DNA from: Candidatus Thorarchaeota archaeon
Lineage (GTDB): Archaea; Asgardarchaeota; Thorarchaeia; Thorarchaeales; Thorarchaeaceae
Reading direction: 5' to 3'
Assembly (NCBI GenBank): GCA_016933575.1
Contig: JAFGAR010000160.1
Span: 1-46,424 of the forward strand
DNA: 46,424 bases
In this document: positions 30,134 to 39,900 of the stretch, piece after piece
How positions within the stretch are numbered: position 1 is the stretch's first letter
Layout of the letters: each line of letters begins with the position of its first letter
Made by a program: the position numbers and the translations under genes
Notes under the pieces: model-generated
Databases searched by the model: none
The model's input: the letters and a program-made list of their open reading frames with translations, nothing else
What the model was told of the DNA's origin: nothing

Positions 30134-30970
30134 CTATTCTGTAACAGATTCCCATAAATCATCATCATCTCTCACTCTTTCGACCAATCTTACAGCCCAA
30201 TCCAGATCGATTTTTCGTAATGCTTTGATTACTCGCACTCTATCATCCCTATAGCCTGTTTCAGCTACCGTTTCTAGTATGTCCTTTCCTTCATATCTTT
30301 CGAATTTCAGCAGTGAAATTGATGATGCGATGCGAACAGAAATTTCATCATCATCAAGACCAAATAGAAGGCACTTAACAGCATTTTCATCGTTTCCTTG
30401 TTCTAGAAGATGCGCAGCAAGCTCTCTATTGCGGAAATTGACATCATTGTGAAGAATTCTGCAAAGACCAACGAAGTCCTTGTTCTCAGCCATCTCTTGG
30501 ATCTCCCGTTTGCTGATAGGACTTCTTTTGCCTCTTCGTCTTCGTTTCTTCTCGGCGTGAACATATTCTTTCATAAAAGATCTTGCAGAAAAATAGAGAA
30601 TATAGCCTGTGAGGTTGATGATTCCATGGATTGAGAACCAGTACCATTCATCAATTAGGATTAGTTCATTCGTAAATATCATTGGAAATATCACTGTAGG
30701 ATATATCAGAATCGGATATGAGAGAATGAATACATCACCAAGATCATCTATGACTAAATTAGATGATTTCATCATTTCTCTGAAATCATATCCTAGGAAG
30801 AGGAACATCAAAGTTCCTATCATAAAAGATGATGTACATGTTGTCCAAAGAATGATGCTTTCAGCAAAGCAGACAATCATATAGACAAAAGAAGCAAAGG
30901 TTATGGAAAGGATAATGACTAGACCACTGAGCATTGCTAATTCACTGATTTTCCGCATCATTGATGCCAT
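30134..30970 (-). CDS. Membrane protein with cytosolic HEAT repeats
   Basis: A 278-residue protein. The first 130 residues hold four hydrophobic helices (for example ELAMLSGLVIILSITFASFV and WFSIHGIINLTGYILYFSAR). A strongly basic segment follows (EKKRRRRGKRSPISKRE, about 139-155). Residues about 160-275 form HEAT-type helical pairs ('FRNRELAAHLLEQGNDENAV', 'DDEISVRIASSISLLKFERY', 'RDDRVRVIKALRKIDLDWAV'). The positive-inside rule places the HEAT domain in the cytosol, where it could dock partners at the membrane. The frame resumes with similar helices after two TAG codons, so the present C-terminus may be truncated. Divergent from phosphofructokinase. ATG start with additional Met codons nearby. 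Function unknown. Confidence 0.75.
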   Translation of the reverse strand: MASMMRKISELAMLSGLVIILSITFASFVYMIVCFAESIILWTTCTSSFMIGTLMFLFLGYDFREMMKSSNLVIDDLGDVFILSYPILIYPTVIFPMIFTNELILIDEWYWFSIHGIINLTGYILYFSARSFMKEYVHAEKKRRRRGKRSPISKREIQEMAENKDFVGLCRILHNDVNFRNRELAAHLLEQGNDENAVKCLLFGLDDDEISVRIASSISLLKFERYEGKDILETVAETGYRDDRVRVIKALRKIDLDWAVRLVERVRDDDDLWESVTE

Positions 30971-31155
30971 CTAATTGTCGTTCATCCTGAAAGGCAATAA
31001 GTCTTATCGCCAAATCATTATGGAAACATGTTTGAGATCAATTCATTCACTAACATCACTCTCCTGTTGATATTTGTAACGAATATGCTATATCTCTCAT
31101 TTTTTCGTGTATGAATCCGATTAGCTTATCTGAAATATCAACTATCACACTCATT

Positions 31156-32121
31156 ATGAAAGTAGGAATTCTCACCAGCGGTGGTGATAGCCCCGGCATG
31201 AATGCGTGTATCAGAGCACTGGTTCGTGTCGGCATCTCAAAAGGACTAGAGATCATCGGGATAATGGGAGGATTACAGGGTCTCTTGGATGGAAAATTCC
31301 ACGAGATGCAACCGCGGTCCGTAGCTAACATCATCCATCGTGGAGGAACAATCCTCACAACGGGTAGATCAAAGGAGTTCAAGACCCTAGAGGGGCAAAT
31401 GAAAGCAGCTCAAATTCTGGAGAAGGCGGGAATCGGAGCCCTCGTTGCCATTGGAGGGAATGGCACGATGCAGGGCATGCACAAGCTTCAGCAGGTATGG
31501 AGCGGCCAAATTATCGGTCTTCCAGGCACCATCGACAATGATGTGTTTGGAACAGATTACAGCATTGGTTTTGACACAGCTGTCAACAATGCTATCGATG
31601 CAGTAGACAAGATCCGCGACACCGCCCAGGCTTTCGACAGATTCTTTCTCATCGAGGTCATGGGTCGAGATTCTGGATCTATAGCACTCGATGTAGGAAT
31701 CTCATGTGGTGCAGAAGCCATCGTCATTCCTGAGACCAAGACAAATCTAAAGAAAATAGCTGATGACATTGTGGCCGGAAGGGCAAGAGGGAAGAATTTC
31801 GCTTTTATCATCGTAGCTGAAGGAGATGAGGAAGGTGATGCGATGGAGATAAGCCGTAAGATGTCTTCGATGGTCGGAGAGGATTGCAGAGTATCTGTAC
31901 TGGGATACATCCAACGAGGCGGGAATCCTACCAGACAAGATCGAATCCTAGCCACAAAGCTCGGTGCTTATAGTATTGATTGCATCGTGAATGGCAAGAC
32001 CGGGATCCTCGTGGGTGAGATCGGGGGCAAGCTTTCAGAAACTCCCTTTGAGGAGAGCTATACAAAAAAGAAAGCAATCGATACATTTCTACTTTCACTA
32101 GTGGATGCATTGTCAATTTGA
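31156..32121 (+). CDS. pfkA: 6-phosphofructokinase, ATP-dependent PfkA type
   Basis: A 321-residue phosphofructokinase that phosphorylates fructose 6-phosphate in glycolysis. MKVGILTSGGDSPGMNACIR is the diagnostic N-terminus. The catalytic block is GLPGTIDNDVFG (D127 as base), substrate contacts are MGRDSG (169-174), and YIQRGGNPTRQDR closes the active site. Gly in P-G-T-I-D-N-D, rather than Lys, points to ATP and not pyrophosphate. Unusually, the ATP/Mg2+ loop reads GGNGT (100-104) where the E. coli enzyme has GGDGS, so the Asp that helps to bind Mg2+ is Asn. An upstream ATG (31111) is in frame and close to a TATA-like CTATATCT, but the family N-terminus starts at 31156. This is a bacterial-type enzyme in an archaeal setting. 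Confidence 0.92.
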   Translation: MKVGILTSGGDSPGMNACIRALVRVGISKGLEIIGIMGGLQGLLDGKFHEMQPRSVANIIHRGGTILTTGRSKEFKTLEGQMKAAQILEKAGIGALVAIGGNGTMQGMHKLQQVWSGQIIGLPGTIDNDVFGTDYSIGFDTAVNNAIDAVDKIRDTAQAFDRFFLIEVMGRDSGSIALDVGISCGAEAIVIPETKTNLKKIADDIVAGRARGKNFAFIIVAEGDEEGDAMEISRKMSSMVGEDCRVSVLGYIQRGGNPTRQDRILATKLGAYSIDCIVNGKTGILVGEIGGKLSETPFEESYTKKKAIDTFLLSLVDALSI

Positions 32122-32157
32122 CACATACTACAAGGATATTCAGAGTTGGTGAGAATG

Positions 32158-32979
32158 ATGGATAGATTACAGGGTGAGAACCGAATCGACTCGTTCGTGA
32201 GAATAGCTGATGAGATAGTGAAAAGCCTTTCACACTTTAGTTCTGTCGAGGGAGTCCTTTACATTGGAGGACTTGCACGTGGCTTTGTAGACAGGCATTC
32301 AGACCTTGACATGGTCGTTCTGTTCAATAATGACGATCCCTACGCGAAGGACTTCCTTAGCTCACTCGCAGCTCAACATGAGGATAGATCCGGCTTGGAG
32401 ATAGACATAGAGGTGTACTTTCTCGATGAGTACATCAGTAGAGAGTGGAACGAATACACAAGATGGGACCTTTCTCATGCAATCTATGCTTTTGACAGAC
32501 AGGGTGAGGTAAAGAAGCAATTCGAAAGAAAACTGGCCTTGAATGATGATGAATGGAGAAGACGACTTGCTCATCCTCTGGTCTATCTTTCATGGTATTG
32601 TTGCCCTACTGATGACTACGTGCCCTCGATGATAGATCTATGGCGGGATCGTGGACACTTGGTGTCTGCCCAATACTCAGTCAACTACGGAATCGATTTG
32701 ATACTCGAAGTGATCTATGCTATGAATAGGTCTTATCTACCTGCTCCTAAATGGCGACTATTCTACACTCGCGAACTGAACTGGCTGCCTACAGATTTTG
32801 AGAATGCGCTTATGGATGCGATGTTAGTGAAGGGAATCGATGAGGCTGATTCGAAACGACGCGCGGATCAAGTCTGCAGACTCACTCAAGAGATAAGTGG
32901 GCAGGTGGAGCGAGAGTTTGGTCTCAACAGGGATGCGATACGAAAGATATACATCGCTGATGTCTATGGCATCAGGTGA
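32158..32979 (+). CDS. Nucleotidyltransferase-fold protein with DUF4037-like C-terminal domain
   Basis: About 274 residues. The N-terminal domain has the minimal nucleotidyltransferase motif GGLARGFVDRHSDLDMVV (a G-G...D-x-D pattern; the two Asp bind Mg2+) and a third acidic strand DIEVYFLDE. The C-terminal part (SWYCCPTDDYVPSMIDLWRD, then 'YGIDLILEVIYAMNRSYLPA' and WRLFYTRELNWLP) resembles DUF4037-type helical domains found attached to such transferases. These proteins transfer nucleotides to small molecules or proteins; the target is unknown. In-frame TTG (32146), ATG (32155) and ATG (32158) starts exist; GGTGAG favours 32158. It lies about 36 bp after phosphofructokinase and is probably co-transcribed. 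Cytosolic. Confidence 0.8.
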   Translation: MDRLQGENRIDSFVRIADEIVKSLSHFSSVEGVLYIGGLARGFVDRHSDLDMVVLFNNDDPYAKDFLSSLAAQHEDRSGLEIDIEVYFLDEYISREWNEYTRWDLSHAIYAFDRQGEVKKQFERKLALNDDEWRRRLAHPLVYLSWYCCPTDDYVPSMIDLWRDRGHLVSAQYSVNYGIDLILEVIYAMNRSYLPAPKWRLFYTRELNWLPTDFENALMDAMLVKGIDEADSKRRADQVCRLTQEISGQVEREFGLNRDAIRKIYIADVYGIR

Positions 32980-32988
32980 TATCTCGAA

Positions 32989-33402
32989 TCAAACCACAAA
33001 GTATGTGCTGATGTAGAAGAATGTACCTCCTAGTATCGGGATGAGCCAAATCACGAAGGCGATTCGCATGAAGTTCTTCGATCCACACATCAATGGTTGC
33101 TTCTCTTTCATTGCCTTGAAGAACTTGAAATTGAACAGTGCTCCAATAAGGATAGCAATCAGTCCAACAATCGAATGTACCAGGATGGTCGGGGGATGTG
33201 TAGAGAAGTTGAGTATTAGACTTGGACCCATGATTAGGAGTGTAGTGCCGACAGAGATAATCGTCATGACAAGCATGAGATATCCGTGGGTTTTGAAGGG
33301 CTTTCGCTTGATGAATCCGAGTATCAAGAGGAATAGGACAAGATACTGAGCGATGAGATTGATATCTATGATGAGTTCCGCTGAGCTACCGAATAACACC
33401 AT
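32989..33402 (-). CDS. Small four-helix membrane protein, DUF420-like
   Basis: A 137-residue integral membrane protein with four hydrophobic helices (about 10-30, 41-65, 71-92, 108-134). The pattern LNLIAQYLVLFLLILGF-type first helix, 'KPFKTHGYLMLVMTIISVG' with a His in the second, and 'PPTILVHSIVGLIAILIGAL' with a His in the third resembles the DUF420 family, small haem-pathway-associated or unknown membrane proteins whose His residues could bind haem or metal. The match is by eye and could be to a related family. It is convergent with the nucleotidyltransferase gene, 9 bp apart. ATG start at 33402. Confidence 0.6.
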   Translation of the reverse strand: MVLFGSSAELIIDINLIAQYLVLFLLILGFIKRKPFKTHGYLMLVMTIISVGTTLLIMGPSLILNFSTHPPTILVHSIVGLIAILIGALFNFKFFKAMKEKQPLMCGSKNFMRIAFVIWLIPILGGTFFYISTYFVV

Positions 33403-33544
33403 TAGGTTTCACCAATATGTCTGGATACCTACTATCTAATAGATTCATCGATAATCTGGTACAGCTTCACCCCAAGAGCGCCATATGATGCCATTCTATT
33501 CGTCAACAGAAGATTATTAGATAGGATTTTTCCTTGTTTTTGTT

Positions 33545-33778
33545 ATGCCTGATGATTGGGAACATTTTGAAATCATTCGCGTCATAGAGGATGATTCGAA
33601 GAAGAAACTCTGCGCAATAAGGATCTTCAAGAACGCTGATAGTACTCCCCGTCCAATCATAGAGCTTCCTGAGATGGAACAGGTGTATTTTCCTTACGAG
33701 ATAATCAAATGCTTTGACAACGTGAAGGACGCTCACGATTTTGCAGAGAAGCAAGGCATCACTAACATAGAATATTAG
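33545..33778 (+). CDS. Hypothetical 77-residue acidic protein
   Basis: A small soluble protein beginning MPDDWEHFEIIRVIEDDSKK and ending DFAEKQGITNIEY. The pattern suggests a beta-rich N-terminus and a C-terminal helix (FDNVKDAHDFAEKQG). It shows even codon use and charge balance, unlike the open frame on the opposite strand (33503-33754), which is Cys/Leu-rich and without motifs. There is no clear ribosome-binding site; a TATA-like TTAGATAGG lies about 25 bp upstream, which fits a leaderless transcript. An imperfect hairpin follows the stop codon. Function unknown. Confidence 0.6.
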   Translation: MPDDWEHFEIIRVIEDDSKKKLCAIRIFKNADSTPRPIIELPEMEQVYFPYEIIKCFDNVKDAHDFAEKQGITNIEY

Positions 33779-33800
33779 TTAGAAAGGTTACCTTCCTAAC
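33778..33800. repeat. Imperfect inverted repeat after the 77-residue gene
   Basis: GTTAGAAAGG-TTA-CCTTCCTAAC pairs over 10 positions with one mismatch. It starts on the stop codon of the small gene. No T run follows. It may be a 3' end hairpin or an operator for the giant gene downstream. The rest of the gap to 33943 holds a TATA-like GTTTAAATG (about 33849-33857) and nothing else I recognise. Confidence 0.4.
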
Positions 33801-33982
33801 ATGGTAGAAAAGACAATAACCGGCAGCTCGTTTTACTAAAATCCTAGAGTTTAAATGCGTTCATGTTGGAGCTTCTGTCAGCAACTCGTGTGCGATGGTG
33901 TATCGAATGATGCGCTCATAATCGCTCTGTTCGGTCACCTTGATTGCAGGTACACTTCGCATGGATTGGGGGTTTCATAAGC

Positions 33983-36900
33983 TTGAGAAAAGGAGAGAGA
34001 GTATTTTCTCTGTTAGTCATAGTTCTTGTGCTCTTTGGACCATTCGTCGCAGTTTCAACGATACCTTCGTATCCGACTGCAGCTGATGGCCAGACAACAT
34101 ACTCGCCACCTGATTGGCATAGTCAAACCAAAGGTGAGACGAATCCAGAAACGGACACTGAGAAATCAGAGGCGTCCGTTACTAATCCACCTACTAAAAG
34201 TACTGAAAGCAAGGATGGGGAAATAAACCCACTTCTGGATCTCTTCTCTGGATATGAGAGTGCTGTCACAAAAGTTGCGCATCCCAAGACTGAATTCTAT
34301 CAATCCTCTGGGGAGGGCTTACATCTTGAATATTCTGTTGAAGGAAACCGGCTCATCATTACAGGTACCATCGGCTCCTATAACCAAGTAACATATACCA
34401 TTGGTAGTAGGAACTATCAGACCGTCGTAATTGGGAACACTGAATTGACCCATACATACGGAGAGCCAATCCTTCCCTATGTGAAGCAGATCATTACTTT
34501 GCCTCTGGAGGCAAATGTAGTTTCGTATGGAGTTCGTAATGAGGTCAGATATCCAATCTCGGATCTAGCGTTGATGCCAGGACCTAAACCTCTGAGCGTT
34601 CATCAACTTGACCCCTCGATTGGACTTCCTTTCTGTGATCCCGTACACTATGCATCCAATCAATTCATGCCCTCGAATGTTCTTGATTTCGACATTGTAG
34701 GAATTGATGGTGATCTCTGCTTATCATTGACACTCCATCCACTTCAGTATAATCCAGCACAGATGCTCGGCAACTTACTACTTCACTTTGAGGTTGAGAT
34801 CAAATTCGACGACTCTGTCCAGCTAAATGACTTTCTAATGCCAACTTCACCCGAGCCTCTTGCTTTCGGTGATGGCGAGGGATACCTGATAGTTGCTGAT
34901 GAATCTTATATCCCATATATCACGAATTTTGTGGATTGGAAGACATACATAGGTTTCAATATGCATGTGACTTCCATCCAAGATATCATGACTACCTCGC
35001 CTGGAAGAGATGCTGCTGAACAGCTTCGAAATTATCTAATTGAGTCTTATAATAATGATGATATCCAATACGTTCTTCTTGTTGGAGATGGGGACATAGT
35101 TCCCGCCCGAGAAGTCATGGACCCAGCTCATGCAGGTCAAGGATTGGACAATGGAACTGAACCCAGTGATCTCTATTTCGAATGTCTTGATGGTGATTGG
35201 GACGCTAATGGGAATGGTCTTTATGGGGAATATGGTGATGATGTTGATTTCTTCCCGGAATTGATGGTTGGAAGAATTCCAGTACAAGCCCCAGAAGAGG
35301 CACAAGATGTCCTTGACGCAATCGTAATCCTCGAGAGCAGTCCAGAACCCGGGGACTGGATGAATGATGTCCTTCTTCTTGGACCTAATTGCTTTGCGTA
35401 TGGTGATGGTTGTGCGATGACTGAAGCTGAACTGAACCAACCATACCTAATCGGTTCATTCTTCGATGTTGATCGTCTTTATCCAACGGATGGTACCTTA
35501 TCTGATGCCAACGTCATAGCTCGGATAAACCAAGGAGTTGGCATAATCGACTTCTTCGATCACGGTGCATATAATGTCTGGGTCAGTGCTCTCACTGTAC
35601 CAGAGACACTATCACTAGCAAATGGATATCGTACACCATTCGCTTTTGCCATGGCCTGTGAAACAGCTGCGTTCGACTATGAGGCTGGAGAGCCAACGAT
35701 CGCTGAAGCATTCTTTAGGAACCCCAATGGAGGTGCATGTGCCTATATAGGCGCTACTCGCATCGCTTGGGCAGGTCATCATGCTTTTGATGGACTGCAC
35801 AACAGATTTTGGGGTTACTTCTTCGATTCGGCTTTGAACCACTATTGCGCTTCTCCAAAGATGGCATTGCGTGATGCAACCATCGAAATGGCAACGACAT
35901 ACGATATGAATGATGACATTTCCAGAGAAACAGTGATTCATGCTATCTACTTCGGAGACCCATCAATGCAGCTATATTGGAAGAATGAAGTTGAGATCTA
36001 CGCGCCTCCTTGCGAGACAAATGAATACATAGAGATCGGAGTCAATTCTACCACATTCAATGGATTACCGCTATTCAGCAATGTAGGAGTTGTTGTTTCA
36101 GATCCTTTGGGAACCATCCTAGTCGATGATCTTTTCATGTGCGATTGGGGTTGGTTTGATGTACCATTCGTAACCAGTGAGAATCCTGGCTCCTACGAGG
36201 TTACCGCTACCTATACTGAGCCTTTCGAGTATACGACAGAAAGATTCTTCGAAGTAGGTCTCGCTGACATCCAGGTTTCATTGGATTCTCAACCCATCTT
36301 TGATACAATTCTTGATTTCTCCGGCTACAGCAGTGTAGATGGTATTGGTACTGCATACCTTCTTGATGCCGAAGGAGGAGTTCTGTCTTCAACGACGTTC
36401 GATGTTATTGATGGTGTCTATGCAGATGGAATTCACATCAATGGATTCGGACATCTCTCTTTGTATGTACGAATTGTATCTCCGTCCGGAACTGGAGCCA
36501 ACACTCTCCATTTTGATGTTATGAGAGGATCAGTTCTAATCATTCCTGATGAGTCAGGAGATTGGGGGCCCTGGTACCCAGGAGGCTGGGTTGATGACAA
36601 TGCAGGAGATTCAACCAACTATGGAGATATATATCAAGCATTGAAGGACGAGTTCAATGTTGACATCTATCGACCCAGATATGAGATGACACCTGATTTG
36701 GCTCTCCTCCACATGTACGATGCAGTGATTGTGTCTGTTGGTGATCACATGAGTACGCCCTTGATAGCTTCAGATAGCTATCTACTCGATGTGTTGATGA
36801 CATATCACAATGAAGGTGGAAACCTCTTCTTCGAAGGATGTTCCATCCTCACACCTCTTGAATCACAATTTGGCGGGATATTCTCATCCTTCTTCCATGT

Positions 36901-39900
36901 CGAGTTGGACCAGCGTATCACCAACACAGGCGCACTATATCTCGAGAATACACCTCATGCAATTACGTCAGGTATTCCTTCAACGATTTGGCTTGAAGAT
37001 GGACTCGGATCACCATTTGCAGAAGTTCTGATACCGACCTCAGGTGCTATCCATGTAAGCGGATACTCAGGGTCTTATGAAGGTGGCACCGCGATTGCGG
37101 CTCTGAACCCATCCGTTTCAGAGGGAGGAGTCGTCTTCTTTGGATTCTCAGTCGATGCCATTAGTGACGAAGCAACTCGCGACAGAATCATTCAGAATGC
37201 AGTGAATTTTCTGCTCTATCCGAGTCTCGATTGCCAGCTTTCTGACTATGCGCTACGAACAGGAGAGAGTGAGGTCATCGATATCGTCGTTTCTGATAGC
37301 AGAACAGGGACACCTGTCGAAGGAGCCCTTGTTATCGCTGAAGGTTGTGGAGTATCCACATGGAATATCACCGATGCTAGCGGATACGCATCATTCCAAG
37401 TTAGTCCCTCATTCCAAGGATATATCTTTGTGAACATAACCAAGGAGGACTATCTAGGCTATGAAACGTATATCATCTGCTATGATGTCCCAGTTATCGG
37501 TCTGGATATTCAGCCTGAATATATTGAGAGAGGATCTGCAAGCGTAGTGTCTGTCTACTGCTACGACTATTATGAAGGGTATCCCTTGGAGAACTGCTAC
37601 TTGGTTCTTGATGGATGTGGTGTATTTGATGAAGGTTTGAGTGATGAGTTCGGATATGCTGAATTCACTTTGCATCCAGAAACCAGTGGGTTGATCTCCG
37701 TCAGTGCGACACTGAATGGATACATCGAAGCCGTGGATTTCGTGGGCGTTCGTATTCATGCAGCAGTCATAAGAGGGTACTTCACTGAAGCTCCAGATCT
37801 TGCTTGCTGGGATCTAATCAACTCGAATTGGGCTGACTACGGTGAGATGCCAATCCTAATAGATTACACTTCACTGAGTATTCCGCTGATCACACTGAGT
37901 GACTTGGAAGCACTAAATCCAGATGTTCTTATCATGGCTTACACGTATCAGCCTCTGGATCAGTTTGAGATCGAAGCCATCATAGAATTCACACGACAGG
38001 GTCATGGCCTTGTTGTCACAAGCTCTTGCGTCACATATCACCCCGAACTACTTGGCTCCTTCCTGGGATTGAGCCCAACTATAGATTGGACATACAACTC
38101 TGCGATAGGCATTGGCTTCGAATCCTTGGATCAATATGATCCCGATCACCCGATCTTCGTAGGCATTCCAGACCCATACTCTGTAGGTTATCACCTCTCA
38201 TATCTCCCAGAATCCACACATTGGGATAGCTCCGCCTTGGCAGGTGGAACCTACGTGGCACTTGATTCAGGTCCAGAGGATGTTGCTGCTATCATAACCT
38301 ATCGGGGTATGGTGTTCTGCTCGAATATACCTGAATATCAATCCAATCGCCAAGATGTGCAACTTATGTATAATATGATTGGGTGGTCCAACTATGAGAT
38401 TCCTGAGCATGACCTAAGTGTGAGTATGAACGTTCCACGAGTCGTGGATCCTGGAACCGAAGTAACGGTAGAAGTTTTGGTAAGAAATCAAGGATTGAAT
38501 ACCGAATATGATGTCGCATGTACGCTGTACCTCGATGGATTTGAGGTAGCTTCTGAGGTCATTCCTGTCTTAGACAATGGATCATACTATTCACTCTCTT
38601 ATCTATGGACTCCGCTTTCCGAGGGTCTTTACACCTTTGAGGCGATTGTAGATCCTGTAATGGGCGAGGAAGTCCTCACGAACAACTATGTGGAGAGAGT
38701 TGTAAATGTCTTCGAGGTACCATTGGATGGCCCCGTAGCTATTTTCCAAGTCTGGAATCCATGGGGGCATCCATCGAATCAAGAGATTCTTGATACTTGG
38801 ATGGTTGAATACGATATCTACGACGATCTATCTATGGGCATGATCGACCTAAGCGGGTATGCCAAGGTGATCATTTCATCAGACCAACCAGATTGGTTCA
38901 TGGATGGAGTTTATGCGAACATGGGTTGGTTTGAGGACTATGCGGCAAGTGGAGGCATTCTCGAAGTTCACGCTGCAACGAATTACTACTGGGTGGATGG
39001 ATTGCTTCCAGGTGGTGCATATTATGTTCCATATGTTGACGATCTCATCTCAATCACAGACCCATCTCATCCGATCCTGACAAATCCCAATATAATCACT
39101 GACGAGGAGCTTGATTATTGGAGCGCTTCAGTTCATGGATATGTTGACTCACTTCCAGGTGGATCACAGATCATTCTGGAAACTGATAGTGGATATCCTG
39201 TTCTTATAGAGCAGGCATTTGGGATGGGAAGCATTGTGATCTCCACACAAACCCTTGAGTGGGGCTTCGCACGTGACAAGAGTAGGATTCTAGAGAATGT
39301 GCTTCTCTATACAGCTGTAACACCTGAGCACGATATCGCAGTCCGCCTAGATGTGGTAGATAGAGTTGGTCCAAATGAATGGACGTTGATTACAGGTACT
39401 CTCATCAATCGGGGATTGAATCCAGAATCAGACATACCCTTCTCGCTGTATGTAGATGGCATTGAAGTGAATGCGACCATGGTCATACTCCTTAATCCTA
39501 GTGAGTCCATCTCTTTGAGCTACTGGTTTATGTCAGATGTCGAATATACTGCTGAGATCGTTGCATTCGCTGAGCCAGTTCCTGAAGAGGAGAATATTGC
39601 CAACAACTATGCATCAGCATTTCTCCTTGTTCAAGAATTCCATGACTACTATATGACAGAGTATAGTCCTGAGTGGCTTGATGCCAAGACCAATGGATTC
39701 AATCTATACCTCTATGGGGATGATATCAGTGTGGGACTTGGACTGCCTTTCTCATTTCCGTTCTACGATGATATCTTCGATGTGGTGTATATCAGTAGTA
39801 ATGGATGGCTATCCTTCGCGAATACGGATCCATGGCAATGCTTTACTCCTGACTGGCCTACGGATGATCCTGCATATCGATACTCATTAGCTCCGTTCTT

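Noticed and set aside
33503..33754. 83-codon open frame on the minus strand over the 77-residue gene
   Set aside because: The plus-strand frame has balanced composition and ends cleanly; the minus-strand frame has poor composition and no upstream signals.
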